Shown in pieces: positions 30,430 through 42,149 of a DNA stretch of 64,000 nt (its first letter is position 1; each line of letters begins with the position of its first letter). Location of the stretch: the NCBI RefSeq assembly GCF_002878395.1, contig NC_061119.1:41133285-41197284 (forward strand). The letters are read 5' to 3'. The DNA is from Capsicum annuum (taxonomy: Eukaryota > Streptophyta > Magnoliopsida > Solanales > Solanaceae). The notes beneath the pieces were generated by a model. It saw only the letters and a program-made list of their open reading frames with translations, did no database searches and was not told the origin of the DNA. A program made the position numbers and the translations under genes.

Positions 30430-30903
30430 ATGGCTTTAATTTGTTGAATCAGGACCTGCGATGGCTCGTGCGATGGTCCATTATTTTGACGTCGTATATG
30501 GACCAAGAAAAGGGCTTACTACCTAAGTAGCGATGGCCTAGGTAACGGTTCATCGCATGTTCGATGGTCCATCAACCTACCCATCACACCTTATCCAGAA
30601 GGTGGCCTCACTATTTCCCTTGCGACAGCCTGAGCCACATTCCATCGCTAGTCTAATGGTCTGTTGGCTTCACCATCGCACCTGGGTAGTTTTACTGCCT
30701 TCTGTATTTTGGTCATAACTTTCTCCTCCGTTATCAGATTTTGATAAAATTGGTATCGTTGGAAAAATAATTCAATTTTCCATATGATAAAAAAGTTAAA
30801 ATATTAAAAATACCACATGTATAAAAGTAGATTCATCTTTCAAATAAAGCTTCTAACATTCTTAGTTCAAATTTTAATCTTGGAAAAAGTATGGGGTGTA
30901 ACA
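30430..30903 (-). repeat. Truncated 5' LTR of the nested gypsy element
   Basis: It matches 25325-25758 ('ggctttaatttg.tgaatc', 'agaaggtggcctcact', 'ttttactgccttctgtattttgg', 'aaaaagtatggggt') and ends TGTAACA at 30903. Compared with the 3' LTR it keeps an extra ~60 bp near 30615-30680 and lacks about 2 kb. It is joined at about 30430 directly to gag. Confidence 0.9.
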
Positions 30904-31345
30904 ATTTGATTGGATTAGGGTTTGAGTCTTATTTTGTCAGGAAAATTTGGGACAGTTTCATGTATTTTTAATTTTGCCCTTGGGATGAAATCCCACTAGG
31001 CCACAATCGTGATGTCTTTAATGCGACTGCAGTACAACGACCACAGGCAATTCCATATGAGTTCAGCACTTAGACCTGCTTTAATCGGTGTGATCGAGGG
31101 ATGACGCCTGCGATCATGATAATTGAGGTCATGTTCTACTTCAGGTCTTCAACTGAACTTCTTTGCTTCTTTTTGTTCCTTTTTATAGCTCCAATCCATA
31201 CCTTTTCATCTCATCACTTTTGTCCCAGCAAAATGTGAATATTAGTGCATTCAATCACAATTATGTCTCATAATTCATTCAAAACAAGGTAAGGTGCACA
31301 AATGATGAGTGCGAATGAGTGGTAAAATCACCAGTCATCATTGAA

Positions 31346-33700
31346 GTGGTTGAATCCTTTTTATAATGAAATACATGCTCCATAAAAGTAACATCCCTGC
31401 TAACTTAAAATTGATAGAATTCCAAATCCATGACCTTTCTGTGCATCTGAATACCCCATAAATACAACTTTCCTTGCTCTTGGAGCAAACTTATCCTGTC
31501 TAGGTAAAACTGAAGCAAAATATTGTAATCCAAATACTCTTAAGTGATCAATTGTTGGCTTCTTGTTGTACAACATTTCATGAAATGATTTTCCTTTTAA
31601 CACAGCTACAGTGAGTTTATTAATCAGGTAAATAATTATTTTAATACAAATTCCCCATTATTTGATGGACATTCCACTTTAGAATTTTAAAGCTCTAGTA
31701 GTGTCCAGTATGTCTCTATGATTTCTTTCTACAATGCCATTTTGCCATGTTGTATATGTACAAGAACTTTGATGAACAATGACAAGAGAAGAGAATAGAT
31801 TACTACAACTAAAATTGAAGAATTCTATTCCATTATCATATCTTAGAACCTAAATTTTAACACCAAATTATGTATTCACCATATATAAAATGTCTAACAC
31901 TGTAACAAAAAGGCCCATGTAAGTCTACTGTAGTCATCTACAATAGTGACAAAGTATTACATCTTATCATAAGTTGGAACCTTGTAGGGCCCCCAAACAT
32001 CTACATGAATCATTGGAAAATATGAGTTGATTTATTTATACTTTATGTAAAATCTAACCTGCTTTGTTTAGCTATAGGAATAATTTCACAAGAACTTCCA
32101 AACTGATTATTTATGTGAATCTTGAGACTTGAAATATGTTCCATTTCTTTGATAGAAGGTTGTCCTAGACTTTCATGCCATAATGCAGTGGAATTTGCAT
32201 TCTCCACTGATACTGCTCCTATCATTGCCTTGACTTCATCTTTTAGCAAGTATAAGACGTTTGACACTCTACAAATCCCAATTAACTTGCCAATGTAGAG
32301 CCCCTATAATACAAAAAATAAAGGAAGAATATATCACTGTAACACAATTTCTTAGTTGGTTAAGACACTGATAGAAGGTTGAGCTTGAAGTCAGGCACAT
32401 GCAATACATTCTTTAAGTTTTGTCACCTAAAATTCTGCAATTTCCTATGCTAGTGATCTTAGACTTTCCTCCCATGGGTACCTGAACTGTAGTAAAACTT
32501 TTACCTCTTAGGCTTTTTAACTCATTTAACAACTCTTTGTTAGTGGTTATATGATGAGCTGCTACAGAATATATTATCCAGTTAAAAACATTTGGATTAG
32601 TTATCAAGGTAGCATTACCTACAAGATTTGCCATGTCTTCACTTAGTTCTCTATTGTGTACCAAATTTTTCACCTTTTGATGTTCTTCTTTAGAAAGTCT
32701 AATAGGCAACTCCATTTCTACTGAAGCACTATTAGTATGTGGCTTGAAGTTGCCCATCTGATAAATAGGTGATTTTGATATATAATTGTTGTTTCCTCTA
32801 TTATGGTGAAAGCTACTTGATCCACTTGGTCCTGACCTTTTCTCTTGATCTTAAAATCAGAGGGATAACCAATAATTTTGTAACAGTCCTCAGTATGATA
32901 GTTCCTAAAAGCACACACCTCTCATGCATCACATCCTAAAGCAATTTTTTTATCTGAAAACTTGACCTCTTCCCGTTATCATAGTAAGAGGTTCCTTGTT
33001 TATATCAATTACTCCTAATAGGCTCTCGATTTCCTCTTGTATGACTGTTGAATATGCTTGGTATATACTAGGCATTTTACTTTTAAGTAATATATCACCT
33101 CTTACATGACTATATGTCTCGTTCAACCCTATTAAAAAGATTAATATCCTTTGTTGCTGTAGATGCTCAATATAGGGCTTAGCTTCTCATATCCTCATGA
33201 AGGAGATGACATTAATACATCAATTTCATCCCACAAGTCTCTTATTTTTGAATAGTAATTTGTAACAAAACTTATACCTTGCTTTAGAGTCACAACTTTT
33301 GACCAGAGTTATAAACCCATGTGAGGTTTGATTTATCAAATAGTTCCTTAAAATGGTCCCAAACTCCCCTTGAATTGGATGCTTAGACTACGTAGTTAAC
33401 AATTTTGATACAATTATGCTGCTGATCGAAGATAATACATCTGCATTATATCTTTCCCAATGCATTGGTAATTCACCTTTGTATGAACACTTTAGGCAAG
33501 TTCCATCCACAAATCCCAACTTGTTCTTTACCAGCAATGCCAATCTCATTGATCTACTCCAAATCCCATAGTTCTTGGGGCCTGTAAGCTTTATTGCAAT
33601 TAGTGCAATACTAGGTGTATCAAAAACTTGTAAGTATAGAGGATAATTATGTTCGAGTGTAGCAACCGTTAGTTCTTTCATAGTTGAGCTGAGCTTTGAA
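31346..33700 (-). pseudogene. copia gag, protease and integrase
   Basis: Gag at 33681-33388: IALIAIKLTGPKNYGIWSRS, MRLALLVKNKLGFVDGTC, a common copia Gag start. A zinc-knuckle-like remnant lies at 32918-32800 (YHTEDCYKIIGYPSDF). The protease region at 32757-32413 has WIIYSVAAHHIT where active copies have an Asp-Ser/Thr-Gly triad, so the catalytic Asp is lost. GAG-pre-integrase at 32267-32043 (ALWHESLGQPSIKEMEHI, AKQSRL). Integrase end at 31603-31400 (FHEMLYNKKPTIDHLRVFGL, KVVFMGYSDAQKG). It continues to RDVTFMEHVFHYKKDSTTS at the insertion site. Multiple stops. Confidence 0.88.
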
Positions 33701-33776
33701 CTACTATAAAAAATTTGTGCGAAATGTTTTGTTAATTGTGCGGAAAGTTTTGTTTTGATCTAGCGCAGGTCTCGCT

Positions 33777-33790
33777 CGCTCTAAATACCA
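33777..33790 (-). other. copia primer-binding site (initiator tRNA-Met type)
   Basis: In the element's orientation the base after the LTR end CTCACA starts TGGTATTTAGAGC. This matches the usual plant iMet PBS TGGTATCAGAGC with a small change. It fixes the 5' LTR and strand. Confidence 0.8.
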
Positions 33791-34028
33791 TGTGAGATTT
33801 CAATGCTAAGCAACTGAAATCTCCATTAATGGAGGTTCATAAGAGGAAGCGAAAGAGGAGATATTTCCAACATTATTTTTATATGTGTATTTACATTTTT
33901 ACACCTCTATTCATAGACCAATTCATCTAGTGGTAACTAATTAGAACTAATATACAACTCAACATAACTACTCCACTAACAAACTAACTAACTAACTACT
34001 TTACTGCTCAACCATTCTAGTTTCAATA
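33791..34028 (-). repeat. copia 5' LTR (238 bp)
   Basis: Pairs with 19943-20192. It starts TGTGAGATTTCAATGC directly after the PBS complement and ends CTAGTTTCAATA. Confidence 0.93.
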
Positions 34029-34033
34029 GCTAC

Positions 34034-34917
34034 GGTCCTCCCTTCCCCCAGTATTTGACAAGTTCCTATTACTTGTTGCTAACTTGACCTTAGGGAACAA
34101 TAACAAATCATAACTTTTAATTCTAATTTATAACTCGGATTCAAAGTCGACATCTTTTTTAAATCGTTCTTTACGGTTATGGCTCCATTTATTAAATTGT
34201 ACAAATTAAGAAAAAAACCGGGAAGCCTACTTTGATTACACAAGAGAAAGATGGCTTATTTGTTTCATTTGCTTATTTTGGTCGCGAATTCTTGATAAGT
34301 ATAGTAAGATCACACTTTCCCCTAAATTTAGAAAAGGGAAAATAAAAGGAATCAGAATTAAAGGGACAAATGAGCAGATATTTAATTTAGATGTTTTAAG
34401 TTAAATAATAAATTAAGATAAATTAATTATAGTTTTGTGATTAGACTACATCCGAATATGTGTTCTAGTTTTCTAAAACATTCATTAATTGATGGTTGAA
34501 TTTTTTTCCTTTCTTTTCTCATTTGGTGTTCTATATTCGATTAATTTAAATTCGTGCTTCGAAGAGTTCATTTGGAGGAAGCGCTATCTGTCAATGATTT
34601 TTCATTTCTAAGGATTGACTTCAAAATCTATGTTACATCATATGCGCTACACTATATCTTTTGATAATATTAATGGGTGAATTTATTCACTATGCCTTCC
34701 TCTATTTTAGATAAAGCATTTTTCCTCAGGCCACCGTGCACCTTCTAACATAGTAACCCTGATAGGTCAAATTCTTATTTTCCAATAAGCAATATTCTTG
34801 AAATTAAACTAACATAAAAATAGAGAAATGTAAAACCAGAGAGCTAGAAGTAGAATATATGATATTCATGTAAAACCAGGCTTTGTAAAATCAGAGAGCT
34901 AGAAGTAGATGATACTG
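34034..34917. other. Non-coding interval right of the copia element
   Basis: No protein-like ORF, and no repeat I can define apart from a short duplicated phrase ('aaaaccag(a)gagctagaagtaga' at about 34832 and 34888). Confidence 0.4.
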
Positions 34918-35270
34918 CACCTCTACTTTGTGTTATCATCCACTATTATCAACTATCATTACCTTTTCCATCTACTATTATCAACTAGCATTGTTCACAA
35001 TTATCATCCCATCCACAAACATTATAGCACCACCAATCACCACAACAACAATAATCACAGATCACTATTGCTTATTGGCCACCATTATATATATCATTAA
35101 TCAATCGTATCAGTCACCACCATTAGCTATCACGCTATCATCCACCACAATTATCCGTTGTCACCACCATTACCATCATTTCCAACCTCTTTCACGTCAA
35201 CTGCTTATTACCCACCACTATCATTAGTCATTACTGCCACCTACCACTATATAATTTTATTACTATTCAG
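34918..35270. repeat. Low-complexity CAY/ATY tract
   Basis: A long run of 'ccactattatcaactatcatt'-like words, almost G-free on the plus strand. It gives two open frames rich in His, Thr, Ile and Tyr (34909-35100 and 34928-35227). These follow from composition and are not supported as genes. Confidence 0.7.
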
Positions 35271-35826
35271 TTGATAGAGTACTGGATTAGTTAGTACTTT
35301 TGAATTTTATAGTAAATTTTACTCAATCTAAATACGTTTGGATATTGTGGAGTCTTTTTGGGTGAATATTGTGAAATTAAATAATGGCATGCATCCTATA
35401 TCTAATGAATTTTTATCATATATTCTTATTTTCTGGTCCATAATTAAGTCGCATTATACTGTCCTTATTTAGGTTTAGTAGGGGTGTCATGAGAAATGAC
35501 TAATTAGGGGCTCTTTAGGTTGCATCATCTTTTCCATTTCCTATTTACCATCTTCTTGTGATCAAAGCTATGTAGTGCAAGTGCCGACATGTGTCGTTAC
35601 ATCTGATATTGATGGTTACAAACTTTTGACTTTATTTAAAGAAAAGAATAATGTAGAACAAATGAGGTAGTATTGATTATGACTTTCTTTTTTGGGAGGG
35701 AGGCACATCACACACATATCACATATTCACATCACACGAATACATAAGGTATAGTAGATGTTATCACACATATAAAGAACTTATATAGAATGTAGTTAGG
35801 AATGTACCTTATCGTGTTTTGTGATT
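35271..35826. other. Non-coding interval
   Basis: No ORF of note. A run of 'cacatcacacacatatcacatattcacatcacac' at 35703-35740 is a small simple repeat. Confidence 0.4.
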
Positions 35827-36047
35827 TTTCTGGTGTAGGTTTGGGTGCAGTATTAATGCCGAAGGGAAAGGTGATTGCTTATGCTTCTCGTTAGTTGAAG
35901 CCTCATGAGAAGAATTACGCACCCATGATTTGGAGTTGACTGTGGTTGTGTTTGTGTTAAAGTTCTGAAGGCATTACTTGTATGGAGCCCGTTGTGAGAT
36001 TTTCTTAGATCATCGTAAATTTCATTACTTCTTCACACAATGAGATA
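35827..36047 (+). pseudogene. Ty3/gypsy RNase H fragment
   Basis: GLGAVLMPKGKVIAYASR, stop, LKPHEKNYAP, and after frame shifts the equivalents of a 'HDLELTVVVFVLKFWRHYLYG'-type block and 'DHRKFHYFFTQ' can be followed. Both sides are cut off; the right end abuts an oppositely oriented LTR at 36051. Confidence 0.75.
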
Positions 36048-36050
36048 TTA

Positions 36051-37786
36051 TGTCATGACCTAATTTCTTAGGTCATGATGGCCCTTATTATAACCCACCA
36101 GTAGGAAAATCAACCCATAGTCCGAAACTAGTAGTAACAAACTACCAAGAGAAATGGAGGAAGAATGCAAAATAAATGAAATAAAAGACTAAAATACATA
36201 AGATAGTCCCAATACCTGGTGGAATCAGTACAAGAGCTTCTAATGTAATAAGATTAAAAAATGAAGTAATAAATAAATATACTAATACAATCCATCTCTG
36301 AATACAACATAGAGATTAGCCTAATACATAGGAGGAAGAATAACAATGCTCTAAATACTAGGACCTCACCCTATGTCTCCAAACCATAGATGCTCCGCAT
36401 GATGCACATAACAATGGCGAGAACCCATACTATGATCTTTAGGCTGTGAAATTGTAGTATGAGTACCAAATATATGGTACTCACGGGGCAACTACCGACT
36501 GAGCTCCAAAGATAATGAAAATATAAATAGCATGCAAGAAGAAATATAAATTACACCCAAATATTCAACACTCTACATAGTAAAACCAAGGAGACAATAA
36601 AGATAACTGATCAATTCATACCCAAGAAACTAACATAATAAAGCTAATGAAACCATAAGGATAAGCTATTCTATTTTCACATACTTCAAAACCCCAGTAC
36701 TATACTATATATCACTGCCCAATATATAAATAAAGAGTAAAAGAAGGACATATAATAGTATACAAGGCCATAAGATGGATATACAACATGAATAAATAAA
36801 GGAAAGAAGGGATATATGGTAATACCATCATTACATCTATAGATAGGTATGCACATATATAAGGCTAACTCAAAGGTAAAGCCTAAGTCTTTAAAAAGAG
36901 ATTTTGTCATATAGTTAACCTAATGAGTTTAATATGCGATGTAGGATGGGTTATATCCCAAACATAATTATAATTTACACTATAAAAGGATCTAAAACAA
37001 TAATAAAAAGATCACAGACAATAAAACTGTCGCCTTTTGAGGATAGCACTATATTGTTTTGCATTCACATAAATGGAAAAGCTCTCTATGCATTTAAGAG
37101 AAAGTTCAACTCTTGTGGAGGTGACATCAGGTATTTTTCTTCTTCTGTGTGGATGACATTTTGAGAGAAGCCAATAAAATTCTTTTCGGAGTTTTGCCCC
37201 ACTGACGTCTAAGCTCACAAGAACTCAAACTAATCTACAAGAATAATATTTGTTAGCCCTTACAAGGAGCAGAGCCTAGACTGGGTTCATGTCGCTCAAA
37301 AGGAGGAGGGTAGGAACTAACTTTAGGGGCAAAATTGAAGCCAAAAAATTCATTTACGCCATGATGATCTATATGGAAGGGTAGTTTTGTTTATAAATCA
37401 CACTAGAATCATAAGGACACATATCAATACTAGGAATTAGTTCTAATAATATCAAATTCTCGAATACCCACAACTATACATGAGATAATTATCTATAATA
37501 AATAAACTGTAAAAAAATGAATCAAAATATCAGGGTCTAAATCCCTAATGCCTAACCATGGGATAATCATGCATAATAATATAATCGTAAGATGAAAGAA
37601 TCAGAATTATACCTCAAATCTTAATAACAGTCCAATAATAAATAGGCCATGTACTAACCATAATAATAGCAATAATAATATAAAGTAACTAGCCAATACG
37701 GATGAATAATACCTAATCATGACTTTCATAAACCCCCACCGTCGTAGGTCTAGAAAGTTAAATCAACAATCAACAATCAAAGCTCA
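36051..37786 (-). repeat. LTR-like fragment, minus orientation
   Basis: The left end TGTCATGACCTAATTTCTTA followed by 'ggtcatgatggc' resembles the LTR end at 63253 (TGTCACTACCTAAAATC, 'ggttatgatggc'). Further in, 'gtagtatgagtac..gtactcacggggc' matches the region at about 63660-63700 loosely. No coding. The right side is cut by the gypsy element starting at 37787. Assignment to that LTR family is by eye. Confidence 0.5.
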
Positions 37787-40032
37787 TGTAACGCCCCAAG
37801 TTCTTGGTCGTTGAATTTTTTTTGAAATTTTATCCTCACTGTCCTGACTACAACTCCCCTGATGAGTCATAGGGCATCTTGATGGGTTGTAAGGACTTGG
37901 TCATAGCCTAATCAGAACAAGTGGCTTAGTATTCTGCTCTGCGTATGAGTGACTCTTAACTACTCATCAAGACTTCTTACAGGCTTTAAAAACCCAGTCG
38001 TAAGTGTCCAAAAAGTTTGGCATAAGTCACTGTCTTCATTATGACTTGAGTCCATAAGTCGTAAAGACTCATAACGAGTCTTTAAGTCCCAATTATAGGG
38101 TGTCCAGTGTGTTATCCCAAATTGTTACTGTCCTGAGCACGAGAAGTGGTTACGAGTCGTTAAGTGTATTTATGAGTCAGTGGTATGAATTGTAGCCAAA
38201 CCACTATGGATCTGTGGGGGTTTTGTCTTGACCACAACTCCTTGTGATGAGTTATAATGTATCCTTATGAGTCGTATAGTGACCCATAGTCACTGATGAC
38301 TAAATTTTAGTTTTTAAATTAAGGAAACTTTGGCCAATGCTCGCCTTACTCAAGTAAAATTTCACGTCCATAAAGTACTTAATAGGGGTTACAATTCATC
38401 CTTAATGTACTTAAACACTTAAAATACTCTCAAATTTTCTTAAGTAGTCATACTTAGGGTTTCTAAGAAGTAGGTCATCCAAGGGATCAAGGGTTGGATT
38501 CCTTTTGTAAAATTTGGTATTTCAGGCATGTTACTATTTTTTCATTATTAATTTGTTAAAAGAATACATTTTAAAGTATATGTCATGAGCTATTGATATT
38601 GATTTTGAAACAAGGGTTGAGGGTTGTGAATGATTATTGATTGAACAATGTATTTCATGGTTTATATTTCATTAATCACGCTTCAATTATGGGTTTAAAC
38701 TCGTGTGTGCATGGTATGGTGAATGAACTAGGGAATTGTGATTTTTCCTAAACTTGTGAATTTGAAGTGGTTATGACCTCAACCCCATATTGCATAATGA
38801 TTAGGAATTGAACCTTATAGGGTTGTGAAATTCCCTAAAATAAAGTGTAATTAAACCAAGGGGGTTGTGAATTCCCCCCAAGAGAAGATAATTGATGTGG
38901 TATGTTGATGTTACCTTACAAGTGTAGTTGGTATGACGATACCAACAATGTATACCTTAATGATTAATGTGGTTTAATGAATGGGAATATGTGATACTTG
39001 TTTTGTTTGGGCTTTAATGAGGGTTGTGTTGCTGAATCGTGAAAGTGGAGGTTCAAGAAATGACACTAGAAATTGTAGTTGCCAATGTGGGGGTCTATAT
39101 AATTAGGTGGTTTTGAGTCCCCCTTATTATTATTATTATCATATGATTGAGAGGTTCGAGTCCCCCACATTTTATTACATGATATGATGCTCGTGTCACC
39201 TTGATATTTCGAGAGGTTTGAGTCCCCCATAGTGCATATGTATACTCTTTAGTTTGTGTGACCACATGCACTGGGTACCTACCAGCTGGTAAAGAGTTGG
39301 GACCATATAGCCCGTGGGGGATTTGTATGTTATGACGATTGAGCTACATAATCCAGGCTAAAGTTGTAAGTGCATGTTAATCCTTTGTTCCCTATCTCGA
39401 CATATGATGTATGTATGTATATGTATCTGATTATATGTATTGTGTTTGAATGATTTTGAAATGTTGATCATGGCATTATGTTATCTTTATCTCTGAGTTA
39501 CATGCTAGTATTCAACGGAATAACTATCTCAAAACGTGTATCCCCATGCGATGTAGTCACTAGAGCTATTTTTACCTTTGTTGCATATAATTAGGTTAGT
39601 CGGCTCAGTTTGTTGCATTATGGTGAAATGGTGACCTTTCATCCCCAGAAGGCTTAGGCCTTTCACCAGCTTCCATTCTTAGATTTTAGTTGTTAGTTAC
39701 TTTCATTATCATTTTCATTCCCATTATTATTTTTTTAGAGTTGGGGACATACCTCAACCAAGATTGGTGTTGGTTCCTTATTTAAAAGGCTTTGTTTAGA
39801 TTACTGTGAATATTGTGATATGTTGGACGGTTGTTTGGCTGGTCACCAGTCGTTTGTTACAGACATGTTTTGACTTTTCTTAAGTTTGTTGTATGTTATC
39901 TTGTTATATATTTTGAATTATTTTGACATTGAGGGATGTTGTATTAGGTTTGGTTAGGTGTAGGGGGTGATCTCTGATCCATGTGGGACTTGTGACACCT
40001 GTCATAGCTAGGCCCTAGTTCGAGTCATGATA
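37787..40032 (+). repeat. 5' LTR (2246 bp)
   Basis: Starts TGTAACGCCCCAAGTTCTTG and is homologous through to 'cgagtcatgata' with 44602-46875. The first 500 bp hold repeated GAGTCGTA/GATGAGT words. At 39120-39230 are several 'gaggttcgagtccccca' phrases. ORF-like frames here are not genes. Confidence 0.9.
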
Positions 40033-40058
40033 GATATAGTATTAGATCCTAGGTTTAG
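40033..40058 (+). other. Primer-binding site (iMet-like, mutated)
   Basis: 'tatagtattagatcctaggt' follows the LTR end and aligns with the usual 'tttggtatcagagcctaggt' with a few substitutions. Confidence 0.65.
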
Positions 40059-40242
40059 TGTCATTGGGTGTCCAACAAATTTATGTCAAGTAGAGTTTCA
40101 TTTATGGGTGTGTAGCACTACACACTTATAAGGGAGAGGTTACGAGGCATTAGGAATGTTCCCCTTTCTTATTGTTGTATTTTCTATCTATAGAGTCTAA
40201 GGTTTTGAGTCTCTCTAATCCCCATTTGTTCGCCTTTCAGAT

Positions 40243-41410
40243 CATGCCTCCAAGAAGATTTGATAACTGTGGAAACTCTTTTATCCCGTATGAGGACAAC
40301 ATGGATGGAGAATATTAACTCTAGGATTTTAGACCTTCTCTAGGGTCGCTGCTTCTGATTGCCCTGATGGAACTTTATCGGTTCCCCTTATCCCTCCTCA
40401 GGAACCCAGACTGGTGTGTCTAATGTTGAGTTTCGCCAGTCGATTCATATGCTTACCCAATTGGTGGCCTCCCAGATTGAGTGTGTTGCTTCTGTTACTC
40501 CATCATCTGAGGCCACTAAAGTTAGTCAATTTATGTGCTTGGGTCTACATATTTTCATTAGTTTTAAAGTTGAAGAAGACCCTTAAAATTTCATTGACGG
40601 GATGGAAATATCTTTCATGTGATCCATGCTATTGATGTGGAGGTTGTAGAGTTCACCTTCTCTAAGTTAAAGAACGTAGCATACTAGTTATATGAAGAGT
40701 GGGAGCAGCTTAAGGGCGACAATGTTGAGTCCGCTTTGTGGGATGACTTCTCTAGTGCTTTTTTTGATTGCTTCATTTCTCAAGAGTTGAGGAAAGTAAA
40801 TGCCAAGGAGGTTTTGAATTTGAGGTAAGACAATATGTCTACAAAGGAGTATGCTTTGAAGTTTCATCAGCTGTCACATTATGCTCTTGAATTGGTGTCT
40901 AGCATGAGGGCTAGAATGAGGAAGTTTACCTCTAGGTTGTCTTGTGAGTTGATCTTGGAGAGCAAGGCTACATTGTTGAACAAGGATATGGACATATCTA
41001 GACTTGTGGTGTATATGCAAAAAGTGGAAAAAGAAAAGAAAAAACAAGAAGAGATTAGTGAGAGGTAAAGTAAGAAGTTTTGCAATTCATATTAGGGAGG
41101 AGGTCAATAGTAGAGTGGTAAATATCGTGTAAAGTGGCCTAAGTAGAAGTTTGGGCATTTTGGTTCTTACTCTATAGCTTGTGCACCCTATCAAAAGTCG
41201 CGGGTGATTGTTGTTCTTAGTATGATAGTGGGTATAGAGCACCAGGATTCTAGTTGTAAGCTAGTGAGGCTCAGGCAGCTTCATCGTATCTTCCCCGTAG
41301 GTTTTGTGGTTAAGTGCACCGTGGTGTTTATAAAGAAGGGAGGAACAATATCTTTAAATTTGGTAAGATTGATCATATGAAAAGGGATTGTCCTTCTAAG
41401 GTTTCTTCTA
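40243..41410 (+). pseudogene. Gag of the 37.8-kb gypsy element
   Basis: From ATG 40243 (MPPRRFDN) through many stops. Recognisable blocks are VEFTFSKLKNVAY, WDDFSSAFFDCFISQELRKV, NMSTKEYALKFHQLSHYALE and KFTSRLSCELILESKATLLN (40835-41068). The zinc knuckle near 41357-41400 reads FKFGKIDHMKRDCPSK, with the first Cys residues replaced. Confidence 0.82.
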
Positions 41411-41559
41411 GATAAAATAAGATTCCTGTTACAACTTTATCATCTCCCATACCAAAAGTTGCTACTTCTTCTTGCGGCTTCGGCATTCGATGGAACTGTC
41501 TTTATGCTCTTGCCATTTGCCAAGATTCTGAGGTATCCCCCGATGTTGTTACTAGTACA

Positions 41560-41895
41560 CTTAAATTTTTTTCTCATAATGCTTATTGTCTACTTAATTC
41601 CGGGTCTACTCTCTTTTGTGTGACCCTTTATATGGCTATCCATTTTGGCTTTGATCCTGAATGTATTTTGGACCCCTTCTTTGTGTCCACACCAGTGGGT
41701 GACTCTATTGTGGCTACAAGAGTCTATATAGGTTTTGTGATATCGGTATATGGTAGAGAGACCTTAGTAGATCTGATAGATTTTGACATATTAGACTTTA
41801 ATGTGATTTTGGGGATGGATAGGTTACGTTCATGCTATACGTCTCTTTATTGTCGAACTCGAAGGGCCAGTTTCCATTCCCTAAAAAGCTGGTGA
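41560..41895 (+). pseudogene. Protease of the 37.8-kb gypsy element
   Basis: Active-site strand reads LLNSGSTLFCVT (Asn for the catalytic Asp). Then PFFVSTPVGDSIVATRVYIG and LDFNVILGMDRLRSCY, the normal gypsy protease end. Inactive by the Asp change. Confidence 0.85.
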
Positions 41896-42149
41896 TTGAG
41901 TGGGAAGGTAGTTTTGCAGTACTTGAGGGAAGGTTCATCTCATATCTTAGAGCTCAGAAATTAGATTCTAAAGGGTGACTCTATCACTTAGTGCATGTTA
42001 AGGATTCTAGATTCGAAGGTCCTTCCTTACAGACAGTCCCCGTGGTCTGTGAATTTCTCAAGGTATTTCTAATGATCTTCTTTGTATTTATCCTAATTAG
42101 GATATTGATTTTTGAATTGATCTTACTCCAAACACTCGTCCTATTTCTA

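Larger units (their letters stand above)
23285..30903 (-). mobile_element. Tekay-like Ty3/gypsy retrotransposon nested in the solo LTR
   Basis: It has a perfect TSD ATTTG (23280-23284 and 30904-30908). The 3' LTR is complete (23285-25758). The 5' LTR is cut to its first ~475 bp (30430-30903), and the deletion also removed the PBS and the start of gag. The order on the minus strand is gag (30420-29600), protease (29500-29174), RT (28823-28434), RNase H (28122-27598), integrase (27402-26617) and a chromodomain-type end (26538-25996). This is the gene order of Ty3/gypsy chromoviruses. It is related to the element at 48177-56993: their LTR ends share long matching stretches. Confidence 0.93.
22199..31340. 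mobile_element. 1.5-kb solo-LTR-like element inserted in copia pol (itself interrupted)
   Basis: The element begins TGATAACGCTCAACTTAC and ends CACCAGTCATCA (TG...CA), flanked by a perfect 5-bp TSD TTGAA (22194-22198 and 31341-31345). Removing it with one TSD restores the copia frame (KKDSTTSTRAKTYDS), which proves the boundaries. Minus the nested gypsy element it is about 1518 bp (22199-23284 plus 30909-31340). It has no internal coding or second LTR, so a solo LTR is the best reading. Family unknown to me. The TSD size and TG/CA ends fit an LTR element rather than a DNA transposon. Confidence 0.88.
19943..34028 (-). mobile_element. Ty1/copia retrotransposon, interrupted by nested insertions
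   Basis: Both LTRs are present (19943-20192 and 33791-34028) in the same orientation. Near-matching target duplications flank them (TCTAC at 19938-19942, GCTAC at 34029-34033). The PBS next to the right LTR shows this is the 5' end, so transcription runs on the minus strand. Gag, protease and integrase lie at 31341-33700 and RT-RNase H at 20195-22198; the gene order is that of copia. The body is split by a 1.5-kb element, itself holding a 7.6-kb gypsy element. Without them the copia element would be about 4.9 kb, a normal size. Coding is decayed. Confidence 0.93.

Noticed and set aside
34909..35227. Two overlapping plus-strand ORFs
   Set aside because: Low-complexity CAY/ATY tract; composition alone keeps the frames open.
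36686..37218. Several ORFs of 68-76 codons on both strands
   Set aside because: Within LTR-like sequence, mutually overlapping, no conserved motif.
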